Shown: positions 28,609 through 38,338, counted from the stretch's first letter. The stretch is 64,000 nucleotides of DNA from Pantoea sp. (GCF_028283705.1 NZ_JAPWKD010000002.1:186001-250000); one strand, 5' to 3'. A program made the numbers and translations. Notes: generated from the sequence alone by a model not told the origin.

Positions 28609-30297
28609 GTGAATATTAACGTCGCAGAATTGTTAAGCGGAAATGACGTCCTGTTATTATTTGTTGTTTTAGCACTCGGCCTCTGCCTGGGTAAATTACG
28701 TCTTGGTTCTGTCCAGCTGGGAAATTCTATTGGCGTATTAGTCGTATCGCTAATTTTAGGTGACCAACATTTCGCCATTAATACCGCAGCACTGAGCCTG
28801 GGTTTTATGCTGTTTATTTTTTGTGTTGGCGTCGAAGCCGGTCCTAACTTTTTTTCGATCTTTTTCCGCGACGGTAAAAACTATTTTATCCTCGCCATCG
28901 TCATGGTCGGCAGCGCCCTGCTGCTGGCATTGCTACTCGGCAAAGTGTTTGGCTGGGATATCGGCTTAACCGCAGGCATGCTGGCGGGAGCCATGACTTC
29001 TACGCCAGTGCTGGTGGGCGCCGGTGACACGCTCCGGCATAGCATCGCTGACAGCCAGCACCTTACCCTGATGCAGGATCATCTCAGCCTGGGTTACGCC
29101 ATTACCTATCTGGTGGGACTGGTCAGCCTGATTTTTGGCGCACGCTACCTGCCACGCCTGCAACATCAGGATCTGCCAACCTGCGCACAGCAAATCGCCC
29201 GTGAACGGGGTCTGGATGCCGATAGCCAGCGCAAAGTGTTCCTGCCGGTGATTCGTGCCTACCGCGTCGGACCGGAACTGGTGGAGTGGAGCGGCGGCAA
29301 AAATCTGCGCGAGCTGGGCATTCATCGCCAGACCGGTTGTTATATTGAGCGCCTGCGCCGTAACGGCATTCTCGCCAGCCCGGATGGTGATGCTCAGCTG
29401 CAACTGGGTGATGAAATTTCGTTGGTGGGCTATCCCGATGCCCATGCGCGCCTCGATCCCAGCTTCCGCAACGGCAAAGAAGTCTTCGACCGCGATCTGC
29501 TGGATATGCGCATCGTCACTGAAGAGATTGTGGTGAAGAACCATAACGCAGTGAATAAACGTCTCAACCACCTGAAGCTGACGGATCACGGCTGTTTCCT
29601 CAACCGCGTGATCCGCAGCCAGATTGAGATGCCGATTGATGACAGCATCATGCTGAATAAAGGTGATGTACTCCAGGTGAGCGGCGAAGCGCGTCGCGTG
29701 AAAAGCCTGGCTGACCGCATCGGCTTTATCGCCATCCACAGTCAGATGACCGACCTGCTGGCCTTTTGTGCCTTCTTCATTATTGGTTTGATGATCGGCA
29801 TGATCACTTTCCAGTTCAGCAATTTTAGCTTTGGCATTGGTAACGCTGCCGGACTGCTGTTCGCCGGGATCATGTTGGGTTTCCTGCGCGCCAACCACCC
29901 GACCTTTGGTTATATTCCGCAGGGTGCGCTGACCATGGTAAAAGAATTCGGCCTGATGGTGTTTATGGCGGGCGTCGGCCTGAGTGCCGGTAGTGGCCTG
30001 CAACACGGGCTGGGTAGCGAAGGTGCGCTGATGTTGCTGAGCGGCTTGCTGGTCAGCCTGGTGCCGGTGGTGATTTGCTATTTGTTTGGTGCCTATGTGC
30101 TGCGTATGAACCGTGCATTATTGTTCGGCGCGATTATGGGTGCTCGCACCTGCGCACCGGCGATGGAAATTATCAGTGACACGGCGCGCAGCAATATTCC
30201 GGCGCTGGGCTATGCCGGAACCTACGCCATTGCCAACGTTTTACTGACCCTCGCGGGTACGTTGATCGTCATTATCTGGCCGATTTTGCCTTTATAA
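28609..30297 (+). CDS. ybjL: YbjL, putative AspT-family transporter
   Basis: This 562-residue protein with a GTG start encodes [13 protein letters not shown]. There are two blocks of membrane helices, at about 1-185 and 380-562. They flank a soluble region with two TrkA-C domains (around [13 protein letters not shown] and [15 protein letters not shown]). The membrane repeats carry [14 protein letters not shown] and [11 protein letters not shown], typical of aspartate:alanine exchanger relatives. The substrate is unknown. It is 84 bp upstream of the RybB promoter-RNA-terminator cassette. Confidence 0.93.
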   Translation: MNINVAELLSGNDVLLLFVVLALGLCLGKLRLGSVQLGNSIGVLVVSLILGDQHFAINTAALSLGFMLFIFCVGVEAGPNFFSIFFRDGKNYFILAIVMVGSALLLALLLGKVFGWDIGLTAGMLAGAMTSTPVLVGAGDTLRHSIADSQHLTLMQDHLSLGYAITYLVGLVSLIFGARYLPRLQHQDLPTCAQQIARERGLDADSQRKVFLPVIRAYRVGPELVEWSGGKNLRELGIHRQTGCYIERLRRNGILASPDGDAQLQLGDEISLVGYPDAHARLDPSFRNGKEVFDRDLLDMRIVTEEIVVKNHNAVNKRLNHLKLTDHGCFLNRVIRSQIEMPIDDSIMLNKGDVLQVSGEARRVKSLADRIGFIAIHSQMTDLLAFCAFFIIGLMIGMITFQFSNFSFGIGNAAGLLFAGIMLGFLRANHPTFGYIPQGALTMVKEFGLMVFMAGVGLSAGSGLQHGLGSEGALMLLSGLLVSLVPVVICYLFGAYVLRMNRALLFGAIMGARTCAPAMEIISDTARSNIPALGYAGTYAIANVLLTLAGTLIVIIWPILPL

Positions 30298-30317
30298 AAA
30301 TTTTTTGGCGGAGTCCA

Positions 30318-30345
30318 GAACTTTTTTTCCGGGGTGCAGTCTGAA
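30318..30345 (+). promoter_or_regulatory. Sigma-E promoter of rybB
   Basis: GAACTT (30318-30323) and TCTGAA (30340-30345) with a 16-bp spacer match the sigma-E consensus (GAACTT / TCTGA). The RNA start at 30351 is six bases further. E. coli rybB is sigma-E dependent. Confidence 0.85.
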
Positions 30346-30350
30346 TTATT

Positions 30351-30416
30351 GCCACTGCTTTTCTTTGAAATCCCCAAATTGAGGAGCCCGCCAGTCTCTG
30401 ACTGACGGGTTTTTTT
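30351..30416 (+). ncRNA. rybB: RybB small RNA
   Basis: The RNA starts GCCACTGCTTTTCTTTGA, identical to the 5' seed of E. coli RybB, followed by a CCCCAAATTGAGGAG-like Hfq-type linker and an intrinsic terminator. The terminator stem is CCCG-CCAGTC with GACTG-ACGGG and seven T. RybB is an Hfq-dependent RNA made when sigma-E is active; it represses outer-membrane protein mRNAs through its 5' end. The location downstream of ybjL is the conserved one. At about 66 nt it is shorter than the 79 nt of E. coli; the change is in the terminator hairpin. Confidence 0.92.
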
Positions 30417-30433
30417 ATGCCTGTCGATCGTGG

Positions 30434-30450
30434 CTTAAGGTTCTCTTAAG
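30434..30450 (+). promoter_or_regulatory. PmrA (BasR) box
   Basis: CTTAAG at 30434-30439, five bases (gttct) and CTTAAG at 30445-30450 form a perfect direct repeat matching the PmrA consensus YTTAAK-N5-YTTAAK. It lies 90 bp before the preferred start of the first PAP2 gene and just after the RybB terminator. PmrA control of ybjG is known in Salmonella. Confidence 0.75.
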
Positions 30451-30539
30451 CGCAGACTGACACCCTGCCACCCTGGTTTCGCTCTGTGCAAAAAATCATG
30501 CAACTGTCATCCAAATTAAACAATTCAACAACCCACCTC

Positions 30540-31241
30540 ATGATTAAGAACCCTGCTATTTACCCGCTGTCACGACGCTTTTACGCTATCAACTTTATTT
30601 TGCTGGCATTTTTAGCGTCTGTGTTCCTGCTGTGGTCGCGCCATGAAAGCCTCGATATCGCCATCAGCCAGTTTTGGTTTGATCCGCTGACGCAGCGCTT
30701 CCCGTGGCAGCACAACCGCTGGCTGGACCTGATCAACCATCGCCTGTTGAAGGATGTGATCATCGTCGGTGCCGTGCTGATGCTGTTACGTGGGATTCAG
30801 CGCCGCGATGGACGCCGGGTGCTGGTGGCCTTGCTGTTCGGTCTGGGGCCACTGGTGGTCGGAATTCTGAAGGCGCACAGCGCGCACTCCTGTCCATGGG
30901 ATCTGGCGATGTTTGGCGGCAAAGCGGTGAGCTTTCCCTTACTGGATGCCGTTCCGGCGGATAGCGGTCCCGGTCAGTGTTTCCCCGGCGGGCATGCTTC
31001 AAGCGGTTTTGCGGTAATGGGACTGTTTTTCCTGTGGTGGCCGGAGAAGCCACGCCGTGCCCTGCTGGCACTGCTGGCTGGCATCGCGCTGGGCTTGCTA
31101 ATGGGTTATGGCCAGGTGATGCGCGGTGCGCACTTTTTCTCCCACAACCTGTGGGCGGGCTGGTGGGTCTGGCTGACTCAGATGCTGATTTTTGCTGGCG
31201 TTTCTTTTTGGGTAAACAAGACGAGGAACCAGAGAGCGTAA
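30540..31241 (+). CDS. PAP2-family membrane phosphatase (first of a pair)
   Basis: This 233-residue protein starts at ATG 30540 (MIKNPAIYPLSRRFY). GTG 30486 and ATG 30498 are other in-frame options, and no start has a good ribosome site. It has six membrane segments and PAP2 motifs: KAHSAHSCPWD in place of KX6RP, FPGGHASSG (PSGH motif) and GAHFFSHNLWAG (third motif, catalytic His kept, SR replaced by RG). It probably acts on a lipid phosphate at the periplasmic face. The stop TAA shares its last A with the ybjG ATG, so the two are coupled. The PmrA box suggests a part in lipid A or undecaprenyl-phosphate remodelling. The exact substrate is not evident. Confidence 0.8.
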   Translation: MIKNPAIYPLSRRFYAINFILLAFLASVFLLWSRHESLDIAISQFWFDPLTQRFPWQHNRWLDLINHRLLKDVIIVGAVLMLLRGIQRRDGRRVLVALLFGLGPLVVGILKAHSAHSCPWDLAMFGGKAVSFPLLDAVPADSGPGQCFPGGHASSGFAVMGLFFLWWPEKPRRALLALLAGIALGLLMGYGQVMRGAHFFSHNLWAGWWVWLTQMLIFAGVSFWVNKTRNQRA

Positions 31242-31846
31242 TGGAAGAACTCAACCGCACCCTCTTTTTATGGATTAACGCCACACCGGATTCTCCGCAG
31301 TGGCTGATAAAACTGGCGACCTTTATCGCCCAGGACCTGATCGCCATTGTGCCGCTCCTGATCGTCGCGTTGTGGCTGTGGGGACCGCGTGAGCAGGTCA
31401 GTTCGCAGCGCGCGCTGGTATTGAAAACCGGGATGGCACTGATTTATGCCCTCAGCATTGCCTGGTGCATCAGCCAGCTGCTGCCTCATCCCCGCCCGTT
31501 TGTCATCGGCCTGGGACATCAGTTTCTGGTGCATGTCGCTGACGATTCCTATCCCAGCGATCATGGCACTACGATTTTCACCTTTGCCCTGGCGTTTATT
31601 TGCTGGCACCGTCTGTGGTCGGGGGTGATTTTACTGCTGGTCGGCAGCGCCATCGCCTGGTCGCGCGTCTACCTCGGCGTGCACTGGCCGCTGGATATGC
31701 TCGGCGGTTTCCTGGTGGGTATGCTCGGCTGTCTGGCGTCGCATCTCGCCTGGCAGTTGTATGGAGAGCGCATGCTGGCACTGACGCATCAGATTTACCG
31801 CGTCTTGTTTGCGATGCCGATTCGTAAAGGATGGATTCGCGAGTAA
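31241..31846 (+). CDS. ybjG: YbjG, undecaprenyl-diphosphate phosphatase (PAP2)
   Basis: This 201-residue protein is close to E. coli YbjG (198). The start MEELNRTLFLWINATPDSP matches. PAP2 motifs are HPRPFVIG, YPSDHGT and SRVYLGVHWPLDMLGG, all with catalytic residues. The C-terminus PIRKGW is shared with E. coli. It dephosphorylates undecaprenyl diphosphate at the periplasmic face to recycle the lipid carrier. It overlaps the upstream PAP2 gene by one base and converges on dacC across a 12-bp stem hairpin at 31856-31887. In E. coli deoR lies between ybjG and dacC; it is absent here. Confidence 0.93.
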   Translation: MEELNRTLFLWINATPDSPQWLIKLATFIAQDLIAIVPLLIVALWLWGPREQVSSQRALVLKTGMALIYALSIAWCISQLLPHPRPFVIGLGHQFLVHVADDSYPSDHGTTIFTFALAFICWHRLWSGVILLLVGSAIAWSRVYLGVHWPLDMLGGFLVGMLGCLASHLAWQLYGERMLALTHQIYRVLFAMPIRKGWIRE

Positions 31847-31855
31847 CGGCGACAA

Positions 31856-31887
31856 CGATAACGGCGCACTAAACCGCGCCGTTATCG
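31856..31887. terminator. Long hairpin between ybjG and dacC
   Basis: A perfect 12-bp stem (cgataacggcgc and gcgccgttatcg) with an 8-base loop lies between convergent genes. There is no T tract, so it may act as a transcript end or block rather than a classical terminator. Confidence 0.55.
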
Positions 31888-31902
31888 CCGCAGATGTGAC
31901 AA

Positions 31903-33114
31903 TTAGCTAAACCACTTTCCAAACCAGCCGTTGAATTTCATCATAATGAAATCCCAGATACGGCCAATGAAGCCCCCTTCCGCAACATCCTCCATCGCCA
32001 CCAGCGGACGTTGTTCCACCGTTTTGCCATCCAGCTGAAAATCGATGGTTCCCACCACCTGATTTTTCTTTAGTGGTGCTTCCAGCTGCGGCGAGGTGAG
32101 CGTGAAACTGGCTTTCAGGTTTTTCATCTGCCCTTTGGGAAGGGTGATGGCGGCATCCTGGGCGACACCGAGATTGACCAGGCTGCGATCGCCAAACCAG
32201 ACACGTTGCTGCGCAAAAGGTTTATCCGACTTGATCGGCGTGACCGTTTCATAAAAACGAAAACCCCAGGTGAGAAGCTTTTCACTCTCGCGGAAGCGGA
32301 TGGCATCGGTCTGCGCCCCGAGCACCACCGAAATCAGACGCATATCGCCGTCAGTGGCGGACGCCACCAGGTTATTGCCTGCTCCCGAGGTGTGACCGGT
32401 TTTGATACCGTCCACGTTGAGATTGGTGCTCCACAACAGCCGATTGCGGTTCATCTGCTTGATGTGGTTAAAGGTGAACTCTTTTTCTTTATTCAGCGCA
32501 TATTCATCCGGCACATCGCGGATCAGCCGCTGACCAATAATCGCCATATCACGCGCAGTACTGTACTGCCCGTCGGCATCCAGCCCATGCACCGTCATAA
32601 AATGGGTATTTTGCAGGCCAAAGGCTTTGGCGTAGTTATTCATCAAACCGATAAACGCATCCTGACTGCCCGCCACATAATCGGCCAGCGCGATACAGGC
32701 ATCGTTACCGGATTGAATCACGACGCCTTTATTTAGCTCGGATACCGGAATGCGATCGCCAGGTTTCAGGAACATCAGCGATGAACCGCGCAGTTTCGGG
32801 TTACCGGTGGCCCAGGCATCCTGACCAATGGTCACCAGATCGTTATTGGTGATTTTGCCCGCTTTCAGCGCCTGGCCCACCACATAGCTGGTCATCATTT
32901 TGGTCAGACTGGCGGGGTCGAGGCGTTGATCGGCATTCGATTCGGCCAGAACCTTGCCACTGTTATAGTCCATCAAAATCCAGGCTTTGGCATCCAACTG
33001 CGGCGCGGCGGGTGCGTCTTCAGCCAGAACGGTAACCGGAACGAGCAGTAATAATAAGGAGGATGCAGCCAAAGGCCGCCAGGCAGGGGTGATAGCGAAT
33101 TTTCTCATGAGCAT
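31903..33114 (-). CDS. dacC: DacC, D-alanyl-D-alanine carboxypeptidase (PBP6a)
   Basis: This 403-residue protein is close to E. coli DacC (400). A signal peptide ([18 protein letters not shown]) leads into the serine peptidase domain. Its motifs are SLTKMM (nucleophile Ser), SGN and [10 protein letters not shown]. The C-terminal domain ends in an amphipathic helix ([15 protein letters not shown]) that anchors it to the outer face of the inner membrane. It trims pentapeptide side chains of peptidoglycan. Confidence 0.95.
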   Translation of the reverse strand: MLMRKFAITPAWRPLAASSLLLLLVPVTVLAEDAPAAPQLDAKAWILMDYNSGKVLAESNADQRLDPASLTKMMTSYVVGQALKAGKITNNDLVTIGQDAWATGNPKLRGSSLMFLKPGDRIPVSELNKGVVIQSGNDACIALADYVAGSQDAFIGLMNNYAKAFGLQNTHFMTVHGLDADGQYSTARDMAIIGQRLIRDVPDEYALNKEKEFTFNHIKQMNRNRLLWSTNLNVDGIKTGHTSGAGNNLVASATDGDMRLISVVLGAQTDAIRFRESEKLLTWGFRFYETVTPIKSDKPFAQQRVWFGDRSLVNLGVAQDAAITLPKGQMKNLKASFTLTSPQLEAPLKKNQVVGTIDFQLDGKTVEQRPLVAMEDVAEGGFIGRIWDFIMMKFNGWFGKWFS

Positions 33115-33386
33115 GACCAGATGTTTGTCCTTGTTAAATATCGTGGTTCTTTGCCAGCAAGACGCACGTAAACCAGAACGCTAACGGTTCGCGCCGGCGA
33201 AAAAAACCGTCTGACCGTAAAGTTTTATAGAGTTTATTAGAGTAACCCTGGCACCAACGCCGCCTCGCTGCCAGCATTGATCTGTCGCCATCTGTGAAAA
33301 ATTGCGAGAAATTCCGATTTTTCGCAGATCAGTTAAGCCAGTCACAAATTTCCGCTAACCTGATTTCAGTCAGCCTGAGGAGAATC

Positions 33387-34046
33387 ATGATGGACTTAGC
33401 CGTGTTCGATCTGGACGAAACCCTGATTTGTGAAGACAGCACCAGCCTGTGGCTACGCTGGCTGGTTTCACAGGGTTTTGCCCCCGCCGATCTGATTAGC
33501 GAAGAACAATCGCTAATGACCCAATATCACGCCGGTACGCTATCAATAGAAGAATATATGAACACCACCCTCGCCCCGTTAGCCGGTATGGCCACCATGA
33601 CGGTATCCGGCTGGGTGCGCCGTTTTATCCACCGCGACATTCTGCCGCGGGTCTTTCCCGCCGCGCGCGAACGCATCAACTGGCATCAGCAGCGTGGCGA
33701 CACGGTGATGATCATTACCGCCAGCGGTGAACATCTGGCCATCCCGATTGCTGAACGCCTTGGCGTCCACGGTGCGCTGGCGATTGGTGTCGAAATTGTC
33801 GATGACCGCTACAGCGGCCAGACCTACGGCACCATGACCTACAAAGAAGGTAAAGTGGCGCGGCTGGGCGACTGGAAAGCGCTACAGCAGGACCATCGTT
33901 TCGATCGTACCTGGGCGTACAGCGACTCAATGAATGATTTGCCGCTGCTGGCCCATGCCGATCATGCTTATGTGATTAACCCGGACGCACTGTTGCAACA
34001 GGAAGCACAGCAGCGCGGCTGGGAAGTGTGTAACTGGGTACGTTAA
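33387..34046 (+). CDS. HAD-superfamily (HAD-IB, SerB-like) hydrolase
   Basis: This 219-residue protein starts at ATG 33387 behind the ribosome site TGAGGAG. The HAD motifs are in order: DLDETLI (nucleophile Asp), ITASGEH (Ser/Thr), K in YKEGK and YSDSMNDLPLL (metal-binding Asp). A helical cap of about 60 residues follows motif I. It is a phosphatase of unknown substrate, related to the SerB/CicA group. Its stop codon directly abuts the yliI stop on the other strand. I find no E. coli counterpart at this place. Confidence 0.85.
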   Translation: MMDLAVFDLDETLICEDSTSLWLRWLVSQGFAPADLISEEQSLMTQYHAGTLSIEEYMNTTLAPLAGMATMTVSGWVRRFIHRDILPRVFPAARERINWHQQRGDTVMIITASGEHLAIPIAERLGVHGALAIGVEIVDDRYSGQTYGTMTYKEGKVARLGDWKALQQDHRFDRTWAYSDSMNDLPLLAHADHAYVINPDALLQQEAQQRGWEVCNWVR

Positions 34047-35183
34047 TTACCCGCGTGGTGCGCTGGCGCTCTCCGCCAGCCCCACTTTCAGCAGCTTGCC
34101 GTTGGCCTCATCGGTCAGCACATACAGAAAGCCATCCGGTCCCTGGCGGACATCGCGAATACGTTCACCGCGATCGGTCAGCAAACGCTGTTCTTCCACC
34201 ACTTTCTCGCCATTCACCTGTAAGCGAATCAGGCTTTTTTCCTTCAATGCGCCAATAAATAACGAATTCTTCCATTGCGGAAAACGTGCGCTGTTGTAAA
34301 ACGCCATACCGCTAATAGCCGGTGAAACTTTCCAGTAAAACACCGGTTGTTCGGTACCCGGAACCTCGCCACCTTTGGCTTCCGGGACTTTTTGCCCGCT
34401 GTAATCTATGCCCCAGGTCGCCAGCGGCCAGCCGTAGTTTTTGCCTTTTTCCGGGATATTCACTTCATCGCCGCCGCGCGGGCCATGCTCACTCTCCCAC
34501 ATCTGCTGCGTCCAGGGATTGAGCGCCAGCCCCTGTGGATTACGCACGCCATAGGCCCAGATTTCACCACGCGCCCCCTGGCGTCCGACAAACGGATTAT
34601 CCGCCGGAATATTGCCATCGGCAGTCAGACGCACAATTTTTCCCGAGAGTTTATCGAGGTCCTGCGCACTGCTGCTGGCGAAATTGTCACCGAAGGCAAT
34701 CCACAAAAAGCCCTGCCTGTCGAACGCCAGCCGCGTTCCCAGGTTGGCCCCACTGGAGAGCTTCGGGGTTTGCTCCAGCACCACCTTAAAATCGCTCAGC
34801 TGCCGGTTATCGTCGCTCAGGCGACCAAACCCCACTACGCTCCCGGCACGTCCGCCAGCGTCGGCAGTGGTGTAGCTGAGCCACACGCGGCGACTTTGTG
34901 CGAAGTCCGGTGCCAGCACCACATCAAGCAGACCGCCTTGTCGATGTGCCCACACGCTGGGTACGCCGCTGATAGGGGCAGATAAGCCTTTGCCCGGCTG
35001 CCAGCTACGTAACTGGCCCGATCGTTCGGTCATTAACAGGGTGTGATTATCGGGCAGAAAGGCCACCGACCAGGGGTGATCCAGTTTATCCTGCAAAACC
35101 TGAACCTGGACATCCGCCGCCAGTGTCGGCAGGGAACAGCTCAGCGCACCACCGAACAGCAGCGCAGCTTGCAACAATCGCAT
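34047..35183 (-). CDS. yliI: YliI, PQQ-dependent soluble aldose sugar dehydrogenase
   Basis: This 378-residue protein has a signal peptide (MRLLQAALLFGGALSCSLPTLAADV, given as seen in part). The GdhB/Asd-type beta-propeller has WSVAFLPDN, AYGVRNPQGLALNP and WESEHGPRGGDE, which hold PQQ and calcium ligands. It oxidises aldose sugars in the periplasm. E. coli makes no PQQ; whether this host does cannot be seen here. In E. coli yliI lies near gstB and dacC; gstB is absent here. Confidence 0.92.
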   Translation of the reverse strand: MRLLQAALLFGGALSCSLPTLAADVQVQVLQDKLDHPWSVAFLPDNHTLLMTERSGQLRSWQPGKGLSAPISGVPSVWAHRQGGLLDVVLAPDFAQSRRVWLSYTTADAGGRAGSVVGFGRLSDDNRQLSDFKVVLEQTPKLSSGANLGTRLAFDRQGFLWIAFGDNFASSSAQDLDKLSGKIVRLTADGNIPADNPFVGRQGARGEIWAYGVRNPQGLALNPWTQQMWESEHGPRGGDEVNIPEKGKNYGWPLATWGIDYSGQKVPEAKGGEVPGTEQPVFYWKVSPAISGMAFYNSARFPQWKNSLFIGALKEKSLIRLQVNGEKVVEEQRLLTDRGERIRDVRQGPDGFLYVLTDEANGKLLKVGLAESASAPRG

Positions 35184-35284
35184 AGGATTCTCCTTTTTAA
35201 CCGTCTGCCGTTAAGGGTAGTCAGTTGGTAAAAAAGGATGTGCAGGATTTACAAAACATTAAGCCCGGCGCACCGGGCAGCGTT

Positions 35285-35941
35285 TTACGGGGCGGAAAAG
35301 GAAACTGCATCACGCACCATCTCATCAATGCCTGGGCGGATGTCATTAAGGGTGATAGGGGTTTCACTGTTCGGCAGCGTGCGGCCAAAGGCTTTACGTA
35401 CCACCTTGATCAGAGGCTTGCCGGTTTGCGCATCGGTGGCTTCCACCTCAAGGTACAAGGCGCTGTTCTGGGTACGATGCCCGGTCGCCGCCATGGTTCC
35501 GGCAATCACTGCCCCAACCGGTATGACTTCATAGAACTGTACGCCCTCGTTTTCACCCGCCACAGCGGTGATAGCCGCCCTCACCACCATGGTATTGGGG
35601 CCTTTCTGCGTGACGAGATTTTTATGTACGGCTATCCCGTCTTTCAGCTTCTGGTCGGCATATTGTCGTATCTGATCCAGCGTCTGCTGGCTGATACGCT
35701 GCGTGGGATGCGCAGCCGGGTAATAAACGATGGGGGTATAAACGACGTTCGGATACTTCGCGCCATGATAGTCCGGCGATATCCAGCGCATCGTCGGTTT
35801 ACCACTGGCCGACTCCGCCATGGTTAGCTGGCTATAATCGCCGAGAAACCCGGAATATTGTTTAGTATCAGTAACATGAGAGGTACAGCCCGCCGCCAGA
35901 AAAGCCAGCGTCACTAATGGAATACCTAGATGTGATCGCAT
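35285..35941 (-). CDS. DUF3313-family lipoprotein
   Basis: This 218-residue protein has a lipoprotein signal MRSHLGIPLVTLAFLAAGC (lipobox LAAGC). A second in-frame ATG at 35965 is possible. The mature part has the DUF3313 pattern SGFLGDYSQL and ends with a VEATDAQTGKPLIKVVRKAFG segment. No enzymatic motif is visible. A hairpin (gcccgg/ccgggc at 35263-35278) follows with few T. The function is unknown and it has no operon partner. Confidence 0.8.
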   Translation of the reverse strand: MRSHLGIPLVTLAFLAAGCTSHVTDTKQYSGFLGDYSQLTMAESASGKPTMRWISPDYHGAKYPNVVYTPIVYYPAAHPTQRISQQTLDQIRQYADQKLKDGIAVHKNLVTQKGPNTMVVRAAITAVAGENEGVQFYEVIPVGAVIAGTMAATGHRTQNSALYLEVEATDAQTGKPLIKVVRKAFGRTLPNSETPITLNDIRPGIDEMVRDAVSFSAP

Positions 35942-36069
35942 ACGAGAGCCCTTATGTTTAGTCATTGCTTTTCAAGCATAGTTAGGGCAATTACGAGCAG
36001 TAAGAAAAATTGAAGAAATGTGAATAGCCACCGCCTGGGTTACTGGCGCAACACAGGCGGGCTGAGGGA

Positions 36070-36705
36070 TTATTCGAAGCAGGTTTCAGGATTATCTGAC
36101 AGGGAAATGAACTCGTCCCCCCCTTTGGTCAGCGCCATAATTTTGCCACTCTCAATATCATAAACCCAGCCATGCAGGCGCAGCGTTTTCTTACGTAACG
36201 CCACTGCAACAGACGGATGTGTTTTGATATTGTGCAGCTGCGCGATGACGTTCTCTTTTACCATCTCGGTCAGCTTGGTTTCCGGCGTATCGTACTTTTT
36301 GTTTTCCACTACCGCACGTGCGGCATCGGCATAACGCAGCCAGTGCTCCACCGCAGGCATGGTATCCATGCACGAACATTCGGCGATCGCTTTCATCGCA
36401 CCACAGTTGGAGTGGCCGCAAATGATGATTTCGCTGACACCCAGCGCCACGACCGCATATTCAATCGTCGCAGAAACACCACCCGGCTCCGGTCCGAACG
36501 ACGGCACAATATTACCGGCATTACGGATAACGAACAGCTGGCCTGGCTCCTGCTGCGTAACCAGTTCCGGCACCAGACGGCTGTCTGAGCAGGAGATAAA
36601 CAGGGCTTTGGGATTTTGGTTGGACGCCAGGCTTTTGAAAAGATCCTTCCTTTCAGGGAACACATTCTGTTGAAAACTCAGAAAACCTTTGATGATCTCT
36701 TTCAT
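36070..36705 (-). CDS. Beta-carbonic anhydrase, CynT-like
   Basis: This 211-residue protein starts [20 protein letters not shown]. The zinc ligands lie in ISCSDSRL (Cys, with Asp-Arg dyad) and CGHSNCGAM (His, Cys). It converts CO2 to bicarbonate. It matches E. coli CynT more closely than Can (e.g. [32 protein letters not shown]), but no cyanase (cynS) or cynR is near. It therefore probably acts as a general housekeeping enzyme. It is divergent from rimO. Confidence 0.93.
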   Translation of the reverse strand: MKEIIKGFLSFQQNVFPERKDLFKSLASNQNPKALFISCSDSRLVPELVTQQEPGQLFVIRNAGNIVPSFGPEPGGVSATIEYAVVALGVSEIIICGHSNCGAMKAIAECSCMDTMPAVEHWLRYADAARAVVENKKYDTPETKLTEMVKENVIAQLHNIKTHPSVAVALRKKTLRLHGWVYDIESGKIMALTKGGDEFISLSDNPETCFE

Positions 36706-37012
36706 TTCTCTGCTCTCACATTATCCACTTCGGCCCTGGCAGTGAGGGATTCACCGTCAGCGACGCACATTTTTTCTAATATCGATAATCACTTATAAAT
36801 TCCAACCGGGGATTTAAGCAAAATAGCCTGGGGAAGACAACCCCGCCAGCGCTGCGGTTACCCTCGCCCAGCCCGCGACATTGCCCACATCCCGCGTGGT
36901 AAGCCGCTTACATAGCCTGGCAAAAAGCCTGACAACTGGCTATACAATTTCCCCGCAGACACCTGTACAATCGCCCCCCTATCCACACTAATGATGATGA
37001 ATTTTTATTCTT
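36706..37012. other. Divergent intergenic region, can-like gene / rimO
   Basis: This 307-bp gap has no gene I can support. A possible rimO promoter is TGGCAA, a 17-bp spacer and TATACA near 36918-36946, with a poor -35. rimO itself has no strong ribosome site. The left half is AT-rich and must hold the promoter of the carbonic anhydrase. Confidence 0.35.
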
Positions 37013-38338
37013 ATGAGCCATGTCACCAATCCTCCACGCGTGGGCTTTGTCTCACTCGGCTGCCCAAAAAACCTTGTCGATTCAGAGCGCATCCTGACGG
37101 AGCTGCGTACTGAAGGCTATGACGTGGTCCCACGTTACGATGATGCGGAGATCGTCATCGTCAACACCTGTGGATTTATCGACAGCGCCGTGCAGGAATC
37201 ACTGGAAGCGATTGGTGAAGCGCTGAACGAAAACGGCAAAGTGATCGTGACCGGCTGCCTGGGTGCCAAAGTGGATCAGATCCGCGAAGTTCACCCGAAA
37301 GTGCTGGAAATCACCGGACCGCACAGCTATGAGCAGGTGCTGTCGCATGTGCATCACTATGTGCCAAAGCCGGAACACAACCCGTTCCTGAGCCTGGTGC
37401 CGCAGCAGGGTGTCAAGCTGACACCGCGCCATTACGCTTACCTGAAAATTTCTGAAGGCTGTAATCATCGCTGCACCTTCTGCATCATTCCGTCCATGCG
37501 TGGCGATCTTGATAGCCGCCCGATTGGTTCGGTTCTTGATGAAGCCAAACGTCTGGTGGAAGCGGGTGTGAAAGAGCTGCTGGTAATCTCCCAGGATACC
37601 TCCGCTTACGGCGTGGATGTCAAGCACCGTACCGGTTTCTGGAATGGCTCACCGGTGAAAACCAGCATGGTTAGCCTGTGTGAGCAGCTGGCAAAACTCG
37701 GCGTCTGGGTACGTTTGCATTATGTCTATCCTTACCCGCACGTAGATGACGTCATCCCACTGATGGCGGAAGGTAAACTCCTGCCATACCTGGATATTCC
37801 GCTGCAACACGCCAGCCCGCGCATTCTTAAGCTGATGAAGCGCCCGGGAGCGGTAGAACGCACGCTGGAACGCATTAAACGCTGGCGTGAAATTTGCCCG
37901 GAACTGACGCTGCGTTCGACCTTTATCGTCGGTTTCCCTGGTGAAACAGAAGAAGATTTCCAGATGCTGCTCGACTTCCTGAAGGAAGCACGCCTTGACC
38001 GCGTCGGATGCTTCCAGTACAGCCCGGTTGAAGGAGCCACTGCCAACCAGTTGCCGGACCCGGTACCGGACGATGTGAAGCAGGAACGTTTCGATCGCTT
38101 TATGCAGCTACAGCAGAAGATTTCTGCGGAACGTCTGCAAGAGAAAATGGGTCGCGAAATTCTGGTGATCATCGATGAAGTGGATGAAGAAGGTGCCGTG
38201 GGCCGCAGCATGGCCGATGCACCGGAAATCGACGGCGCGGTGTACCTGAATGGTGAGCGTCAGGTGAAAGTCGGTGATGTGGTGCGCGTCAAAGTCGAGC
38301 ACGCTGATGAGTACGACCTGTGGGGTAGCCGCATCTAA
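37013..38338 (+). CDS. rimO: RimO, ribosomal protein S12 methylthiotransferase
   Basis: This 441-residue protein has the E. coli length. The N-terminal UPF0004 domain has three cluster cysteines in [13 protein letters not shown] and GCLGAK. The radical-SAM domain has CNHRCTFC (CxxxCxxC), followed by a TRAM domain with [15 protein letters not shown]. It adds a methylthio group to Asp89 of ribosomal protein S12. It is transcribed alone. It has no strong Shine-Dalgarno, and an ATGATGATG run lies just upstream. Confidence 0.97.
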   Translation: MSHVTNPPRVGFVSLGCPKNLVDSERILTELRTEGYDVVPRYDDAEIVIVNTCGFIDSAVQESLEAIGEALNENGKVIVTGCLGAKVDQIREVHPKVLEITGPHSYEQVLSHVHHYVPKPEHNPFLSLVPQQGVKLTPRHYAYLKISEGCNHRCTFCIIPSMRGDLDSRPIGSVLDEAKRLVEAGVKELLVISQDTSAYGVDVKHRTGFWNGSPVKTSMVSLCEQLAKLGVWVRLHYVYPYPHVDDVIPLMAEGKLLPYLDIPLQHASPRILKLMKRPGAVERTLERIKRWREICPELTLRSTFIVGFPGETEEDFQMLLDFLKEARLDRVGCFQYSPVEGATANQLPDPVPDDVKQERFDRFMQLQQKISAERLQEKMGREILVIIDEVDEEGAVGRSMADAPEIDGAVYLNGERQVKVGDVVRVKVEHADEYDLWGSRI

